This document shows, piece after piece, positions 25,068 to 33,392 of a stretch of DNA of 63,269 nucleotides (its first letter is position 1; each line of letters opens with the position of its first letter). Location of the stretch: NCBI GenBank assembly GCA_947500005.1, contig CANMQJ010000024.1:1-63269 (forward strand). Reading direction: 5' to 3'. Position numbers and translations under genes: made by a program. Source of the DNA: an uncultured Paracoccaceae bacterium (GTDB lineage Bacteria; Pseudomonadota; Alphaproteobacteria; Rhodobacterales; Rhodobacteraceae). The notes beneath the pieces are model-generated. The model searched no databases. It was given only the letters and a program-made list of their open reading frames with translations, and was not told the origin of the DNA.

Positions 25068-25810
25068 GGAATGTCGCGCACCGCCTGCGGGCCGGAAAAC
25101 CGCCCCGTGAACCGGAACGCCTCGCCCGGGTGGATCAGCTGCACATAGGTGATGATCTCGGCGCCCAACCAGGTCCGCCGCACCAGCCGCAGGCAGGGCG
25201 CGTTCTCGTCGATCTCCAGCAGCCGGCCGATCTCGGGCCCGGCCGAAACCGCGTCCACCTTGTGCTCCACCTCGCTGAACATCACGTGTTTCTGAAGGTA
25301 GTCCGACGGCGTGACCTGAGTGAAATCCTGCTCCAGGAAAAGCGGCGCGAATTTCGGCACCACCAGCCGCACCTCGAGCTGGATCGGGCGTTCATCGCTC
25401 AGGTGAAGCACCTGCAACTTGAAGATCTCGGTGCCCTCCGGTACTTCCAGCCGCCCCGCCTCGCGCTTGTCGGCGGGACCGCGCAGCGCCTCCAGCACGA
25501 TGCTGGAATGCGCCTTGCCCTGCTCGGTGATCTCCTGCGCGATGGAGCGGATCTCGAACAGCGGCGCCAACGGCTTGAACTCGGCCACGAAGGTGCCCAG
25601 CCCCTGGACCCGGTTCAGCCGCCCCTCGACGGTCAGCTCGGACACCGCGCGGTTCACGGTCATCCGCGAGGCCGAGAAATGCCGCGCCAGTTCCGCCTCC
25701 GACGGTATCTTGTCGCCCGGCGACAGGTCACCGCTCGAGATGCCGTGAAGGATGTAATCCTTGATCTGGCGGCTCAGCGGAATCCGGGAAATCTTGGCTG
25801 GTGTCTTCAT
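25061..25810 (-). CDS. GntR family regulator, HutC/UTRA type
   Basis: A 249-residue regulator. The N-terminal winged helix-turn-helix contains IPLSRQIKDYILHGI, LSPGDKIPSEAELARHFSASRMTV and NRVQGLGTFVA. The C-terminal UTRA ligand domain (about residues 90-245) includes DERPIQLEVRLVVPKFAPLFL and CLRLVRRTWLGAEIITYVQLIHPG. ATG 25810 is chosen because a GGCGGAG site precedes it; the frame's earlier start adds nine unusual residues. It is divergent from the TRAP transporter genes, with a TTGTATATACC operator between them; the same element occurs upstream of the CoA-transferase operon, so it likely controls the whole 18-29 kb locus. Confidence 0.88.
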   Translation of the reverse strand: MKTPAKISRIPLSRQIKDYILHGISSGDLSPGDKIPSEAELARHFSASRMTVNRAVSELTVEGRLNRVQGLGTFVAEFKPLAPLFEIRSIAQEITEQGKAHSSIVLEALRGPADKREAGRLEVPEGTEIFKLQVLHLSDERPIQLEVRLVVPKFAPLFLEQDFTQVTPSDYLQKHVMFSEVEHKVDAVSAGPEIGRLLEIDENAPCLRLVRRTWLGAEIITYVQLIHPGEAFRFTGRFSGPQAVRDIPC

Positions 25811-25905
25811 TACGGGCTCCGCCTCAGGATCGTGCATTGTTCTTGGGCATTTGGTGTCATCCTTTTAACCTTTTGGCGCGCACAGGCAATTTTTGTTTGC
25901 ATTGA

Positions 25906-25918
25906 TTGTATATACCAG
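25906..25918. promoter_or_regulatory. HutC/GntR-type operator, copy 2
   Basis: TTGTATATACCAG lies midway between the divergent GntR gene and TRAP binding-protein gene, about 97 bases from each start. It shares nine core bases with the site at 21463-21476. The position suits repression of both the regulator and the transporter. Downstream, bases 25935-25958 form an imperfect TTCCGGG/CCCGGAA stem in the leader of the TRAP mRNA. Confidence 0.6.
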
Positions 25919-26014
25919 CATAGACTTGTCAATAATTCCGGGCTCCGAAAGGCCCGGAAAGCAAAGGAGGGATCGCCTCCCGGCGGTTCTCTCGAACAAG
26001 ACAGGGAGTCTCTA

Positions 26015-27040
26015 ATGTTCCAGAATTTCAAGAAAATCGCCGGAGCGATGGGCCTCGCGGCCGCCGTCGTGGGCGCGCCGGTACTCGCTCAGGAAACCGC
26101 AACGCTGCGATTCTCGTCGGCCTTCTCACCGATGAGCGCGAACAACCGCGTCAGCGTTCCCGCCTTCATCGCCGCGGTCGAGGAAGCCTCCGAAGGCACG
26201 CTCAAGATCGAGCATTATCCCGGCGGCTCGCTGGGCAAAAGCCCGGTGCAGCAGCTGTCGATGGTGGAAAACGGCATCACCGACATCGCCGAGGTGGTGA
26301 CAGCCTACACCCCCGGCCGCTTCCCCGAACTGTCGGTCTTCGAACTGCCCTTCCTGGCCGAAAGCAATGTCGAGGCCGGTCTCGCCGCCTACAGCCTCTA
26401 TGAAAAGGGCCTGCTGTCGGATTTCGAGGACCTCATGCTCGTGGGCATCATCATGACCGGCCCCTACGCGCTCTCCTCCACCGACCCGATCACCGAACTC
26501 GACGATCTCGCCGGCAAGCGCCTGCGCGTCGCCGGCCCCATCCAGACCGAGATGGCCAGCCTGCTGGGCGCCACGCCCGTCGGCAACGTGCCCGCCCCCC
26601 AGATCGCCGAGAACATCTCGCGCGGACTGCTCGAAGGGGCCATGATGGCGCCCGGCAACCTCTACAACTTCCGTATCGCCGATGCCGCCAAGCACCACAT
26701 GTGGGACCTGAAGCTGGGCTCGGTCGCCGTGATCTTCCCGATGCGGCGCGACACTTACGAGAAACTGCCGCCCAAGGCCAAGGAAGCCTTCGACACCTAT
26801 TCCGGCCAGTGGTTCACCCGCGTGCTCGGCGAAGGGCTCGACAAGCAGCAGGAAGAGGCCAAGGCCAAGATCGCCGCCGACAGCGAGCAGACCGTGCATG
26901 AATGGACCGACGAACAGGTCGAAGAGGCCCGCGCCCTGCTGCAGCCGGTCGTGGACGAATGGAACCAGCCCAACGAGAACGGCGTGAACCTCTACGAGGA
27001 AGCCACCGCCGCCCTCGAAGCGGTCCGCGCGCAGAACTGA
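26015..27040 (+). CDS. TRAP transporter substrate-binding protein (DctP-type)
   Basis: A 341-residue periplasmic binding protein. The Sec signal peptide is MFQNFKKIAGAMGLAAAVVGAPVLAQ with the AQ-ET cleavage region. The DctP fold follows: LRFSSAFSPMSANNRVSVPAF, GTLKIEHYPGGSLGKSPVQQLSMVENGITDIAE, LDDLAGKRLRVAGPIQTEMASLLGATPV and a central Arg-containing RVAG segment where TRAP ligands' carboxylates bind. It captures an organic acid for the DctQM permease encoded directly downstream. Start at 26015 follows ACAGGGAGT. It is probably repressed by the divergent GntR protein. The ligand is likely the acid handled by the CoA-transferase. Confidence 0.9.
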   Translation: MFQNFKKIAGAMGLAAAVVGAPVLAQETATLRFSSAFSPMSANNRVSVPAFIAAVEEASEGTLKIEHYPGGSLGKSPVQQLSMVENGITDIAEVVTAYTPGRFPELSVFELPFLAESNVEAGLAAYSLYEKGLLSDFEDLMLVGIIMTGPYALSSTDPITELDDLAGKRLRVAGPIQTEMASLLGATPVGNVPAPQIAENISRGLLEGAMMAPGNLYNFRIADAAKHHMWDLKLGSVAVIFPMRRDTYEKLPPKAKEAFDTYSGQWFTRVLGEGLDKQQEEAKAKIAADSEQTVHEWTDEQVEEARALLQPVVDEWNQPNENGVNLYEEATAALEAVRAQN

Positions 27041-27119
27041 TCGCGCCTCTCCCGCGCAAGGCGGCCGCCGCGCCGCCTTGCACCTCACGCCCCCCACATA
27101 CCCGATGGAGATGCCGCCC

Positions 27120-27650
27120 ATGTCGGCAAGCGCCCTGATCCTCAGATGGCTCGGCCGTGCCGAGATCGCCGCCGCGATCGGCCTGTTCGGCCTGCTGGTC
27201 CTCTCGCTCGCCACCTTCGCCGACGTCATCATGCGCGGCGTGTTCAACCAGCCGATCTACGGCCTGTCGGACCTGGTCGAGATCGTCACGCCCCCCGTCG
27301 TCGCCTCCTGCTTCCCGGCCGCGCTTGCCGCGCGCCAGAACATCACCATCCGCTTTCTCGGCCGCGGCCTCCCGGCCCGCAGCGGCCAGGCGGTCGAACT
27401 CTTTGGACAGCTCGTCACCCTGCTGGTCCTGCTCGGAATCGTCTGGCGCCTGGGCGCCTATTCCTGGGACATGTTCGACAATTCCCAGGTCACCTGGCTG
27501 CTCAACATCCCGGCCTGGCCCTCGTGGTTCCTGACCACGGCGCTCCTGGCGGTCTGCATCCCGATCCAGTGCTTCGTGGTGGGCGAAACCTTCGCCAACC
27601 TGCGGCAGGGCGCACCGCTTGCCTCGGATCATCCCGACCTCGACGACTGA
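27120..27650 (+). CDS. dctQ: TRAP transporter small permease (DctQ)
   Basis: A 176-residue membrane protein with four hydrophobic helices: AAAIGLFGLLVLSLATFADVIMR, IVTPPVVASCFPAALA, LVTLLVLLGIVWRLGAY and WFLTTALLAVCIPIQCFVV. The motif ATFADVIMRGVFN matches the conserved DV..RY.FN-like block of DctQ proteins. ATG 27120 is preferred over the upstream in-frame ATG at 27105 because a GGAG lies about ten bases before it. It pairs with the large permease 32 bases downstream to form the inner-membrane complex of a sodium-driven organic acid importer. Confidence 0.87.
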   Translation: MSASALILRWLGRAEIAAAIGLFGLLVLSLATFADVIMRGVFNQPIYGLSDLVEIVTPPVVASCFPAALAARQNITIRFLGRGLPARSGQAVELFGQLVTLLVLLGIVWRLGAYSWDMFDNSQVTWLLNIPAWPSWFLTTALLAVCIPIQCFVVGETFANLRQGAPLASDHPDLDD

Positions 27651-27681
27651 CCCCGGCACCGGGACCAAAGGAAAAGACTTC

Positions 27682-28986
27682 ATGGATCCGATCATCATTG
27701 GAATTCTCGGCTTCGTCGGCATGCTCGTGCTCATCGGCCTGCACGTCCCCATCGGCATCGCCATGGCGATTGCCGGGGTGATCGGCTTCGCCATCCTGAC
27801 CGGCAATCCCAGCGCCGCCATCGCCATGTTCGGAACCGAGACGGCGGGCGCGATCTCCAGCCCCGAACTGGTCATCATCCCGATGTTCCTGCTGATGGGC
27901 GCCTTCGCGGGCACCTCCGGCCTCGCGGGCGACCTCTACCGGCTCTCGAACGCGCTGATCGGTCACCGCAAGGGCGGGCTGGCCGTGGCGACCATCTTCG
28001 GCTGCGGCGGCTTCGGGGCGGCCTGCGGCTCCTCCATCGCCACCACCGCCACGATGGCGCGCATCGCGCTGCCCGAGATGGAAAGCCGCCAATATGCCCA
28101 AAGCCTGGGCGCCGGGTCCATCGCGGCGGGCGGCACGCTGGGCTCGCTGATCCCGCCCAGCTCGATCATGCTGATCTATGCCTTCCTGACCGAGCAATTC
28201 GTGGTCGATCTCTTCATCGCCGGGATCCTGCCGGGGCTGCTGACCATCGGCATCTACATCCTGGCGATCTACATCGTCGTGCGCCGCAATCCCACGCTCG
28301 CCCCCGCCGGGCCGCGCGCCAGCTGGGGCGAGACGGCGCGCGTCGCGATCTCGACCTGGGGGATCATCCTCGTCATCGGCATCATGACCGTCGGCCTCTA
28401 TGGCGGCATCTTCACCGTGACCGAGGCGGCGGCGGCCGGCGTGCTGGTCACCATGATCTTCGCCTTCGCACGCGGCAAGATGGACATGGCCAACCTGCGC
28501 CGCACCGTGGCCGAGACCGCCTATAGCGTCGGCATGCTCTACACCATCCTGATCGGTGCGCATATCTTCTCGAACTTCGTCACGCTCACCCAGCTGCCCT
28601 CGGCGCTGGTCAGCGGCATCGTCGCGCTGGAGCTTGCCCCGCTCGCCGTGATCCTGATGCTCGCCGTGATGTATATCGCCCTCGGCGCCATCTTCGACTC
28701 CATCGCCGCGATGGTGATCACGCTGCCCTTCGTCTTTCCGCTGGTGACCGAGGGGCTGGGCTACGACCCGATCTGGTGGGGCATCGTGATGATCGTGGTG
28801 ATCGAGATCGGCATGATCACACCGCCCATCGGCATCAACGTCTTCGTCATGCACGGCGTCCGGCGCGACATCCCGCTGCGCACCATCTTTCGCGGCATCA
28901 TGCCTTTCCTCGGTGCCGACATCGTCCGGCTGCTGCTCATCATCCTCTTCCCCGCGATCGCGATCTGGTTGCCACAGACGATGTAG
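27682..28986 (+). CDS. dctM: TRAP transporter large permease (DctM)
   Basis: A 434-residue integral membrane protein with about twelve hydrophobic segments. Family blocks include IPMFLLMGAFAGTSGLAGDLY, GCGGFGAACGSSIATTATMARIALPEM, GSIAAGGTLGSLIPPSSIMLIYAFLTEQ and the C-terminal GIVMIVVIEIGMITPPIGINVFV. It is the substrate-translocating subunit. Start at 27682 (MDPIIIGILGF) follows an AAAGGAAAAG ribosome binding site. It closes the TRAP operon; a GC-rich stem-loop lies 34 bases after the stop. Confidence 0.92.
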   Translation: MDPIIIGILGFVGMLVLIGLHVPIGIAMAIAGVIGFAILTGNPSAAIAMFGTETAGAISSPELVIIPMFLLMGAFAGTSGLAGDLYRLSNALIGHRKGGLAVATIFGCGGFGAACGSSIATTATMARIALPEMESRQYAQSLGAGSIAAGGTLGSLIPPSSIMLIYAFLTEQFVVDLFIAGILPGLLTIGIYILAIYIVVRRNPTLAPAGPRASWGETARVAISTWGIILVIGIMTVGLYGGIFTVTEAAAAGVLVTMIFAFARGKMDMANLRRTVAETAYSVGMLYTILIGAHIFSNFVTLTQLPSALVSGIVALELAPLAVILMLAVMYIALGAIFDSIAAMVITLPFVFPLVTEGLGYDPIWWGIVMIVVIEIGMITPPIGINVFVMHGVRRDIPLRTIFRGIMPFLGADIVRLLLIILFPAIAIWLPQTM

Positions 28987-29020
28987 CCGGGGCCGGACAT
29001 CCGCACCGGCCAGACCTGGC

Positions 29021-29045
29021 GCAGCGCCTCCTTCGGGGGCGCTGC
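29021..29045 (+). terminator. Stem-loop after the TRAP operon
   Basis: GCAGCGCCTCC and GGGGGCGCTGC can pair with one G-T wobble around a three-base loop, 34 bases after the dctM stop. No T-run follows, so it is either a weak terminator or an RNA-end stabiliser. Confidence 0.45.
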
Positions 29046-29084
29046 CGCGTCTCCCGGGGCACGGGATCGTTAACCGATCTTTAT

Positions 29085-29131
29085 GTACAAAACGGTCAAT
29101 CACCCCCACGGGCACGGTACAAAACGGTCAA
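29085..29131. repeat. Tandem 15-bp direct repeat, 32-bp period
   Basis: GTACAAAACGGTCAA occurs at 29085-29099 and again exactly at 29117-29131, a period of 32 bases or about three helical turns. A partial third copy of its start (CGGTACA) begins near 29146. The repeat lies between the 3' ends of dctM and the convergent membrane-protein gene, where no promoter for a recognised gene is expected. A short dyad, GATCG-TTAAC-CGATC, lies just upstream. It could be a protein-binding array or the trace of an insertion. Confidence 0.55.
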
Positions 29132-29167
29132 AACGGCGGTAACACTCGGTACAGGATCGCAGCCCGC

Positions 29168-30343
29168 TCAAATCTCCGCGTCGATCTGCATCACGTGCCG
29201 GAAATACCCATAAGGCTCGAACGAGGCCCCCAGCGCCCCGATCACCAGGCTCAGCGATGCCGCCAGCGCGGCCATCTGGACCCGCACCCCCGCCAGCGCG
29301 GCCCCGCTCAGCTCCACCCACTTGCCCAGCAGGCCATCGCCGAACAGCCCCGTGGCCATCACGTAAGCCACTGAAAAAACGCTCAAATACGTCACGAGCA
29401 TTCCGATCACCACGGCGATGACCGTGCCCGCGTTGCTGACCACCCGCTGTTCGCGCAGCGGTCCCCTGCGCGGGGCAAGCAAGGCTTGCGCCTTGAGCAG
29501 ATAGGCGCTGGTGCCCGCCAGAGAGACGATCGACAAGATGAAAATCGTTTGAAATGAAAGGTTTGCCGCAACTTCCCAGGACTCCGCCGTCATCACCAGA
29601 ACTGCCAGGGCCGAGCCCGCCGCGGTCGTCAGGCGGCGCAGTCGCAGCGGAAAACTCCAGGGCTGCATCCGCATCACCGCGCCGGGCAGGGCGTTGCGGT
29701 TCTCCCAAAGGGACCGCAAGTAGAAATTCAGCGTGCTCTTGCGCGCTTCCTCCAGCTCTTCGACCCGCAGATCGGCCACATCGCCCATCCGTTCGGTGAG
29801 CAGAGCGATCTGCCCGGCGGTGAACCCCTCCATCCGGTCGAGGTCATCCGGTGCCTCGATCGTGCCCATGAAGCTGTCCGACCTGTCGGTCGCAAGCCCG
29901 TTCAGCCGCCCGAACAGATGCATCGCCAGCGCATGGATCCGATGCTCCATACTCGCGTCATCCTTTGCCGCCGAGTCGAGGAAAGACAGGGAAATCAGGG
30001 CCGTCGCGAAGATGCTCGAGGTCATGCCCAGCACCTGCGGCCGGCTTCGGCCGCGCAGTTCCAGCTCGGTGACGACGATGGTGAAATCCCACGCCCGCGC
30101 ATCGCGATCCCGCTCGGCCGAGTCCAGCAGGCTGACCGGCTCCAACCGCCCGCGCCCCGGTTCGACCGGGCGCTCGACCGGCTCCATGATCCATTCGAAT
30201 CCGGGCATCGCGTCGCTCAGGACGCGTTGCGTCCGTTCCGTGGCGCCGTTAACGATTTGGCGCAGATCCGGTCTCAGTTCACCTTCGATGATCCAGCCGA
30301 TCTCGACCTTGGGCCGCGTTCCTGCCCCCGGCCCGCCCGTCAT
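29168..30343 (-). CDS. Multi-pass membrane protein of unknown function
   Basis: A 391-residue protein. The N-terminal half is soluble (VEIGWIIEGELRPDLRQIVN, then RAWDFTIVVTELELRGRSRP), with a WDF.IVVTEL....RP pattern. The C-terminal half has about four membrane segments: GSALAVLVMTA, TIFILSIVSLAGTSAYLL, IAVVIGMLVTYLSVFSVAYVMATGLF and LAASLSLVIGALGASF. I do not recognise a named family with confidence. The frame extends to 31690 only as a shadow of the catalase; ATG 30343 is chosen because it lies outside that gene and starts the conserved-looking part. It is divergent from the catalase, so a shared stress promoter is possible. Confidence 0.68.
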   Translation of the reverse strand: MTGGPGAGTRPKVEIGWIIEGELRPDLRQIVNGATERTQRVLSDAMPGFEWIMEPVERPVEPGRGRLEPVSLLDSAERDRDARAWDFTIVVTELELRGRSRPQVLGMTSSIFATALISLSFLDSAAKDDASMEHRIHALAMHLFGRLNGLATDRSDSFMGTIEAPDDLDRMEGFTAGQIALLTERMGDVADLRVEELEEARKSTLNFYLRSLWENRNALPGAVMRMQPWSFPLRLRRLTTAAGSALAVLVMTAESWEVAANLSFQTIFILSIVSLAGTSAYLLKAQALLAPRRGPLREQRVVSNAGTVIAVVIGMLVTYLSVFSVAYVMATGLFGDGLLGKWVELSGAALAGVRVQMAALAASLSLVIGALGASFEPYGYFRHVMQIDAEI

Positions 30344-30508
30344 TTTGCTCGCTTCGATTTTCGCGCCTCCCGCCGTTCCGCCGGGTTCCAACCCGCATCG
30401 CCTCATCCGGTTCCACCCGGGGAACCCCCCGTCCCACCCCGCGTTGGCAGGACGGAACAGGCAACAGAGATTGCCCATCTCACCACATTTCTCGGGAAGG
30501 ATCACGCG
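30344..30508. promoter_or_regulatory. Divergent promoter region between membrane protein and catalase
   Basis: A 165-base intergenic segment holding the promoters of both genes. I could not identify a clear OxyR or sigma-factor site by eye. A GGGAAGG ribosome binding site sits seven bases before the catalase ATG. Confidence 0.4.
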
Positions 30509-32548
30509 ATGAAAACCACCAAGGGCGCCGGCGGGGAAACCCACCAGCAGACCACCGACCGCGACCGTACGATGACCTCGGCGCAGGGTGTGCCGATGTC
30601 TGACGACCAGAACAGCCTGCGCGCAGGCGCGCGCGGTCCCGGCCTGCTCGAAGACCAGATGATGCGCGATAAGATCTTTCATTTCGACCACGAACGCATC
30701 CCCGAACGCGTGGTCCATGCGCGCGGCTTCGGCGCCAAGGGGTATTTCGAACTCACCGACCCGATCCCCGATCTGTCCTGCGCCGACATCTTCCAGCGTA
30801 AGGGGGAAAAGACAGATGTTTTCGTTCGTTTCTCGACGGTTGCGGGCAACAAGGGCAGTTTCGACCTTGCCCGCGACACGCGCGGCTTTGCCGTGAAATT
30901 CTACACCAAAGAGGGCAACTGGGATCTCGTCGGCAACAACATCCCCGTCTTTTTCATCCAGGACGCGATCAAGTTTCCCGACCTGATCCACTCGGTCAAA
31001 CCCGCACCCGACCGGGGCTTTCCGCAGGCGCAATCGGCGCATGACAATTTCTGGGACTTCATCTCGCTGATGCCGGAATCGATGCATCACACGATGTGGG
31101 CCATGTCCGACCGGGGCATCCCGCGCAGCTTCCGCACGATGGAGGGGTTCGGTGTCCACACGTTTCGACTTGTCGATGCCGAGGGCAACTGGTCCTTCGT
31201 CAAGTTCCACTGGAAACCGCGTCAGGGCCTGCAATCGGTCGTCTGGAACGAGGCGCTCAAGATCAACGGCGCCGATCCCGACTATCACCGCCGCGACATG
31301 TGGCGCGCGATGACCGAAGGCCAACCGCCGATCTGGGACCTGGGGATTCAGGTGTTCGATCAGGACTTCGCCGACCGGTTCGATTTCGACGTGCTGGACG
31401 CGACCAAGATCATCCCCGAAGAGGAGGTGCCGGTTCGGATTATCGGGCACATGGTCCTCGACACGCCGGTCGACAATTTCTTTCAGGAGACCGAGCAGGT
31501 CGCATTCTGCACGCAGAACATCGTGCGCGGTCTGGATTTCACCGAGGATCCGCTGCTGCAAGGGCGCAACTTCTCCTATCTCGACACGCAGACCAAGCGG
31601 CTGGGCGGACCGAATTTCACGCATATCCCCGTCAACGCGCCGCGCTGCCCGATGCATCATTTCCAGCAGGACGGGCACATGGCGATGCACAATCCCTCAG
31701 GCCGCGCCAATTACGAGCCCAACAGCTGGGGCGAAGACGGCGGTCCGCGCGAGAACCCGGAGATCGGCTATCGCAGTGCGCGCAAGGATGGCACCGAGGC
31801 GCCTGTCCGCCTGCGCGCCGAAAGCTTCGCGGATCACTACAGCCAGCCACGCCAGTTCTACATCAGCCAGACCGAGGTGGAGCAGATGCATATCGCCGAT
31901 GCCTTCACCTTCGAGCTGTCGAAATGCGAACGCGAGGATATCCGCGCCCGCGTGGTCAGCCATCTGCGCAATATCGACGAGGGGCTGGCAGAGACGGTGG
32001 CAGGCAATCTGGGGCTCGAGATGCCCGAGGCGGCCGAGCCGACGGTGGCGCCGCGCGATCTGAAACCGTCCGATCCGCTGAGCATCTTCAAGAACGGTCC
32101 CGACAGTTTTGCTGGCCGGGTGCTGGGGCTCTATGTGGCCGATGGCGCCGACCAGGGCCTGGTGGAGGCGTTGCAGGACGCCGGTGAAGCCGAGGGCGCC
32201 TTCGTCACCGTGATTGCCGAAAAGGTGGGTGGCGCGACACTGTCGGGCGGCAGAGAACTGGCGGGGCAGGAGACCTTCGCCGGTGGGCCCTCGATCCTCT
32301 ACGATGCGGTGGCCTTCGTTTTCCCCGAGGATGATGGCGACCGGTTGGCGGGACTGAAGCCGCTCGCCGATGCTCTTTCGGATGCGTGGGCGCATGGCAA
32401 GGTAATCGGCTACACTGCCGGGGCCAAGCCTCTGTTCGACGGGGTGGGGCTGGCCGAGCCGGATGGTCCCGGCGCGGTGGCCCTTGGCTCCACCGATGCG
32501 CAGGGCTTCATCACCGAGTGTCGCGCCTTGCGCCACTGGAACCGGTGA
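30509..32548 (+). CDS. katE: Large-subunit (clade 2, HPII-like) catalase
   Basis: A 679-residue monofunctional heme catalase, longer than the roughly 480-residue small-subunit type. The catalytic His is His70 in RVVHARGFGAKG, the distal Asn lies in LVGNNIPVFFIQDAIKFPD, and the proximal heme Tyr in RNFSYLDTQ. The C-terminal 150 residues (from about SDPLSIFKNGPDSFAG) form the flavodoxin/DJ-1-like domain typical of HPII enzymes. It turns hydrogen peroxide into water and oxygen in the cytoplasm. ATG 30509 follows GGGAAGG. A TTCG-capped stem-loop lies seven bases after the stop. Confidence 0.93.
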   Translation: MKTTKGAGGETHQQTTDRDRTMTSAQGVPMSDDQNSLRAGARGPGLLEDQMMRDKIFHFDHERIPERVVHARGFGAKGYFELTDPIPDLSCADIFQRKGEKTDVFVRFSTVAGNKGSFDLARDTRGFAVKFYTKEGNWDLVGNNIPVFFIQDAIKFPDLIHSVKPAPDRGFPQAQSAHDNFWDFISLMPESMHHTMWAMSDRGIPRSFRTMEGFGVHTFRLVDAEGNWSFVKFHWKPRQGLQSVVWNEALKINGADPDYHRRDMWRAMTEGQPPIWDLGIQVFDQDFADRFDFDVLDATKIIPEEEVPVRIIGHMVLDTPVDNFFQETEQVAFCTQNIVRGLDFTEDPLLQGRNFSYLDTQTKRLGGPNFTHIPVNAPRCPMHHFQQDGHMAMHNPSGRANYEPNSWGEDGGPRENPEIGYRSARKDGTEAPVRLRAESFADHYSQPRQFYISQTEVEQMHIADAFTFELSKCEREDIRARVVSHLRNIDEGLAETVAGNLGLEMPEAAEPTVAPRDLKPSDPLSIFKNGPDSFAGRVLGLYVADGADQGLVEALQDAGEAEGAFVTVIAEKVGGATLSGGRELAGQETFAGGPSILYDAVAFVFPEDDGDRLAGLKPLADALSDAWAHGKVIGYTAGAKPLFDGVGLAEPDGPGAVALGSTDAQGFITECRALRHWNR

Positions 32549-32554
32549 CGAGTT

Positions 32555-32574
32555 GGCCGCCCTTCGGGGCGGCC
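32555..32574. terminator. Bidirectional stem-loop between catalase and glutaredoxin-fusion genes
   Basis: GGCCGCCC and GGGCGGCC form a perfect eight-base stem around a TTCG tetraloop. It lies in the 30-base gap between two convergent genes and ends just before the stop codon of the minus-strand gene. It probably serves as terminator or mRNA-end stabiliser for both; no T-run is visible. Confidence 0.6.
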
Positions 32575-32578
32575 TCCG

Positions 32579-33349
32579 TCAAAGGATGAAGGCCTTGGCG
32601 CCCATCCACAGACCCATCGCCATCATCATCAGGTTCTCGGTCAGCGAAACGAAGCCCAAAGGCACGTTGCTGCCGCCGCCCACGCAGGCGCATTTCAACT
32701 CGCGCTTGTCTATATAGACAGCCTTGAAGACCGACACGGCGCCCACCGTGCCGATGAAGAGGGCCACGGGAACCGAGATCCAAGGCAGGGCGCCCGCGAT
32801 CATCAGCACGCCCGCCAGCGTCTCGCCAAACGGGTAGAGATAGCCGTAGCGCACCCAGCGCCGCGCCAGCAGGTCGTAATTCAGAAACATGGTCGAGAAG
32901 CTTTCGACATCCTGCAGCTTCTGGATGCCCAGCAGGGTCATGGAAATCGCGATGAACCATTCGGCCGTGCGGATGGTGAAAAGCGTATCATAGGCCGCCC
33001 AACTGACCGCGAGCGCCATCAGCGCGGCGACGGAGAAGATCGCGATGACCGGCTGATAGCTGGTCTCGTCCTCCTCCTTCACCGGCTTGTTGAAATGCGC
33101 GCGCAGGTCGTCATAGCCGCCGATCCTCTCGCCGCCAATCCATGTCTGGGGGGTGGTCTCGACGCCGTGTTTGTTCATGAAGGCGTCGGTCTCCTCGCGA
33201 GTCTCGAGGGGATGATCCTCGACCTCGTAGCCCTCGCGCTCCAGCAGGTCCTTGGATTTCAGACCGTAGGGGCAGAGGTGGTCAGGCATGACCATCCGGT
33301 AGAGTTTCGCGGTGTTACCCTCGCGGGTCCTGGTTCCATCAAGCGCCAT
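32579..33349 (-). CDS. Glutaredoxin domain fused to a MauE/DoxX-like membrane domain
   Basis: A 256-residue fusion. Residues 14-90 form a glutaredoxin with active site CPYG (26-29), the cis-proline region ETTPQTWIGGERIGGYDDL and no signal peptide. The C-terminal part has four to five membrane helices (PVIAIFSVAALMALAVSWAAY, FIAISMTLLGIQKLQ, LAGVLMIAGALPWISVPVALFIGTV, TENLMMMAMGLWMGAKAFIL) like MauE/DoxX proteins, plus a CACVGGG dithiol motif near residue 222 that could exchange electrons with the glutaredoxin. It may carry reducing power to or across the membrane. It lies beside the catalase, fitting redox stress. Confidence 0.82.
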   Translation of the reverse strand: MALDGTRTREGNTAKLYRMVMPDHLCPYGLKSKDLLEREGYEVEDHPLETREETDAFMNKHGVETTPQTWIGGERIGGYDDLRAHFNKPVKEEDETSYQPVIAIFSVAALMALAVSWAAYDTLFTIRTAEWFIAISMTLLGIQKLQDVESFSTMFLNYDLLARRWVRYGYLYPFGETLAGVLMIAGALPWISVPVALFIGTVGAVSVFKAVYIDKRELKCACVGGGSNVPLGFVSLTENLMMMAMGLWMGAKAFIL

Positions 33350-33392
33350 TGCGGCCCCCTTTCTTCTTCAGGGAAGATCGTGGGACCAACGG

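Noticed and set aside
27502..29115. 537-codon minus-strand frame opposite dctM
   Set aside because: Composition is dominated by Asp, His, Gly and Arg, as expected from antisense of a membrane protein; no start signal and the plus-strand permease is certain.
30344..31690. N-terminal extension of the minus-strand membrane-protein frame into the catalase
   Set aside because: The extension is antisense to a certain catalase; the conserved-looking protein begins at ATG 30343.
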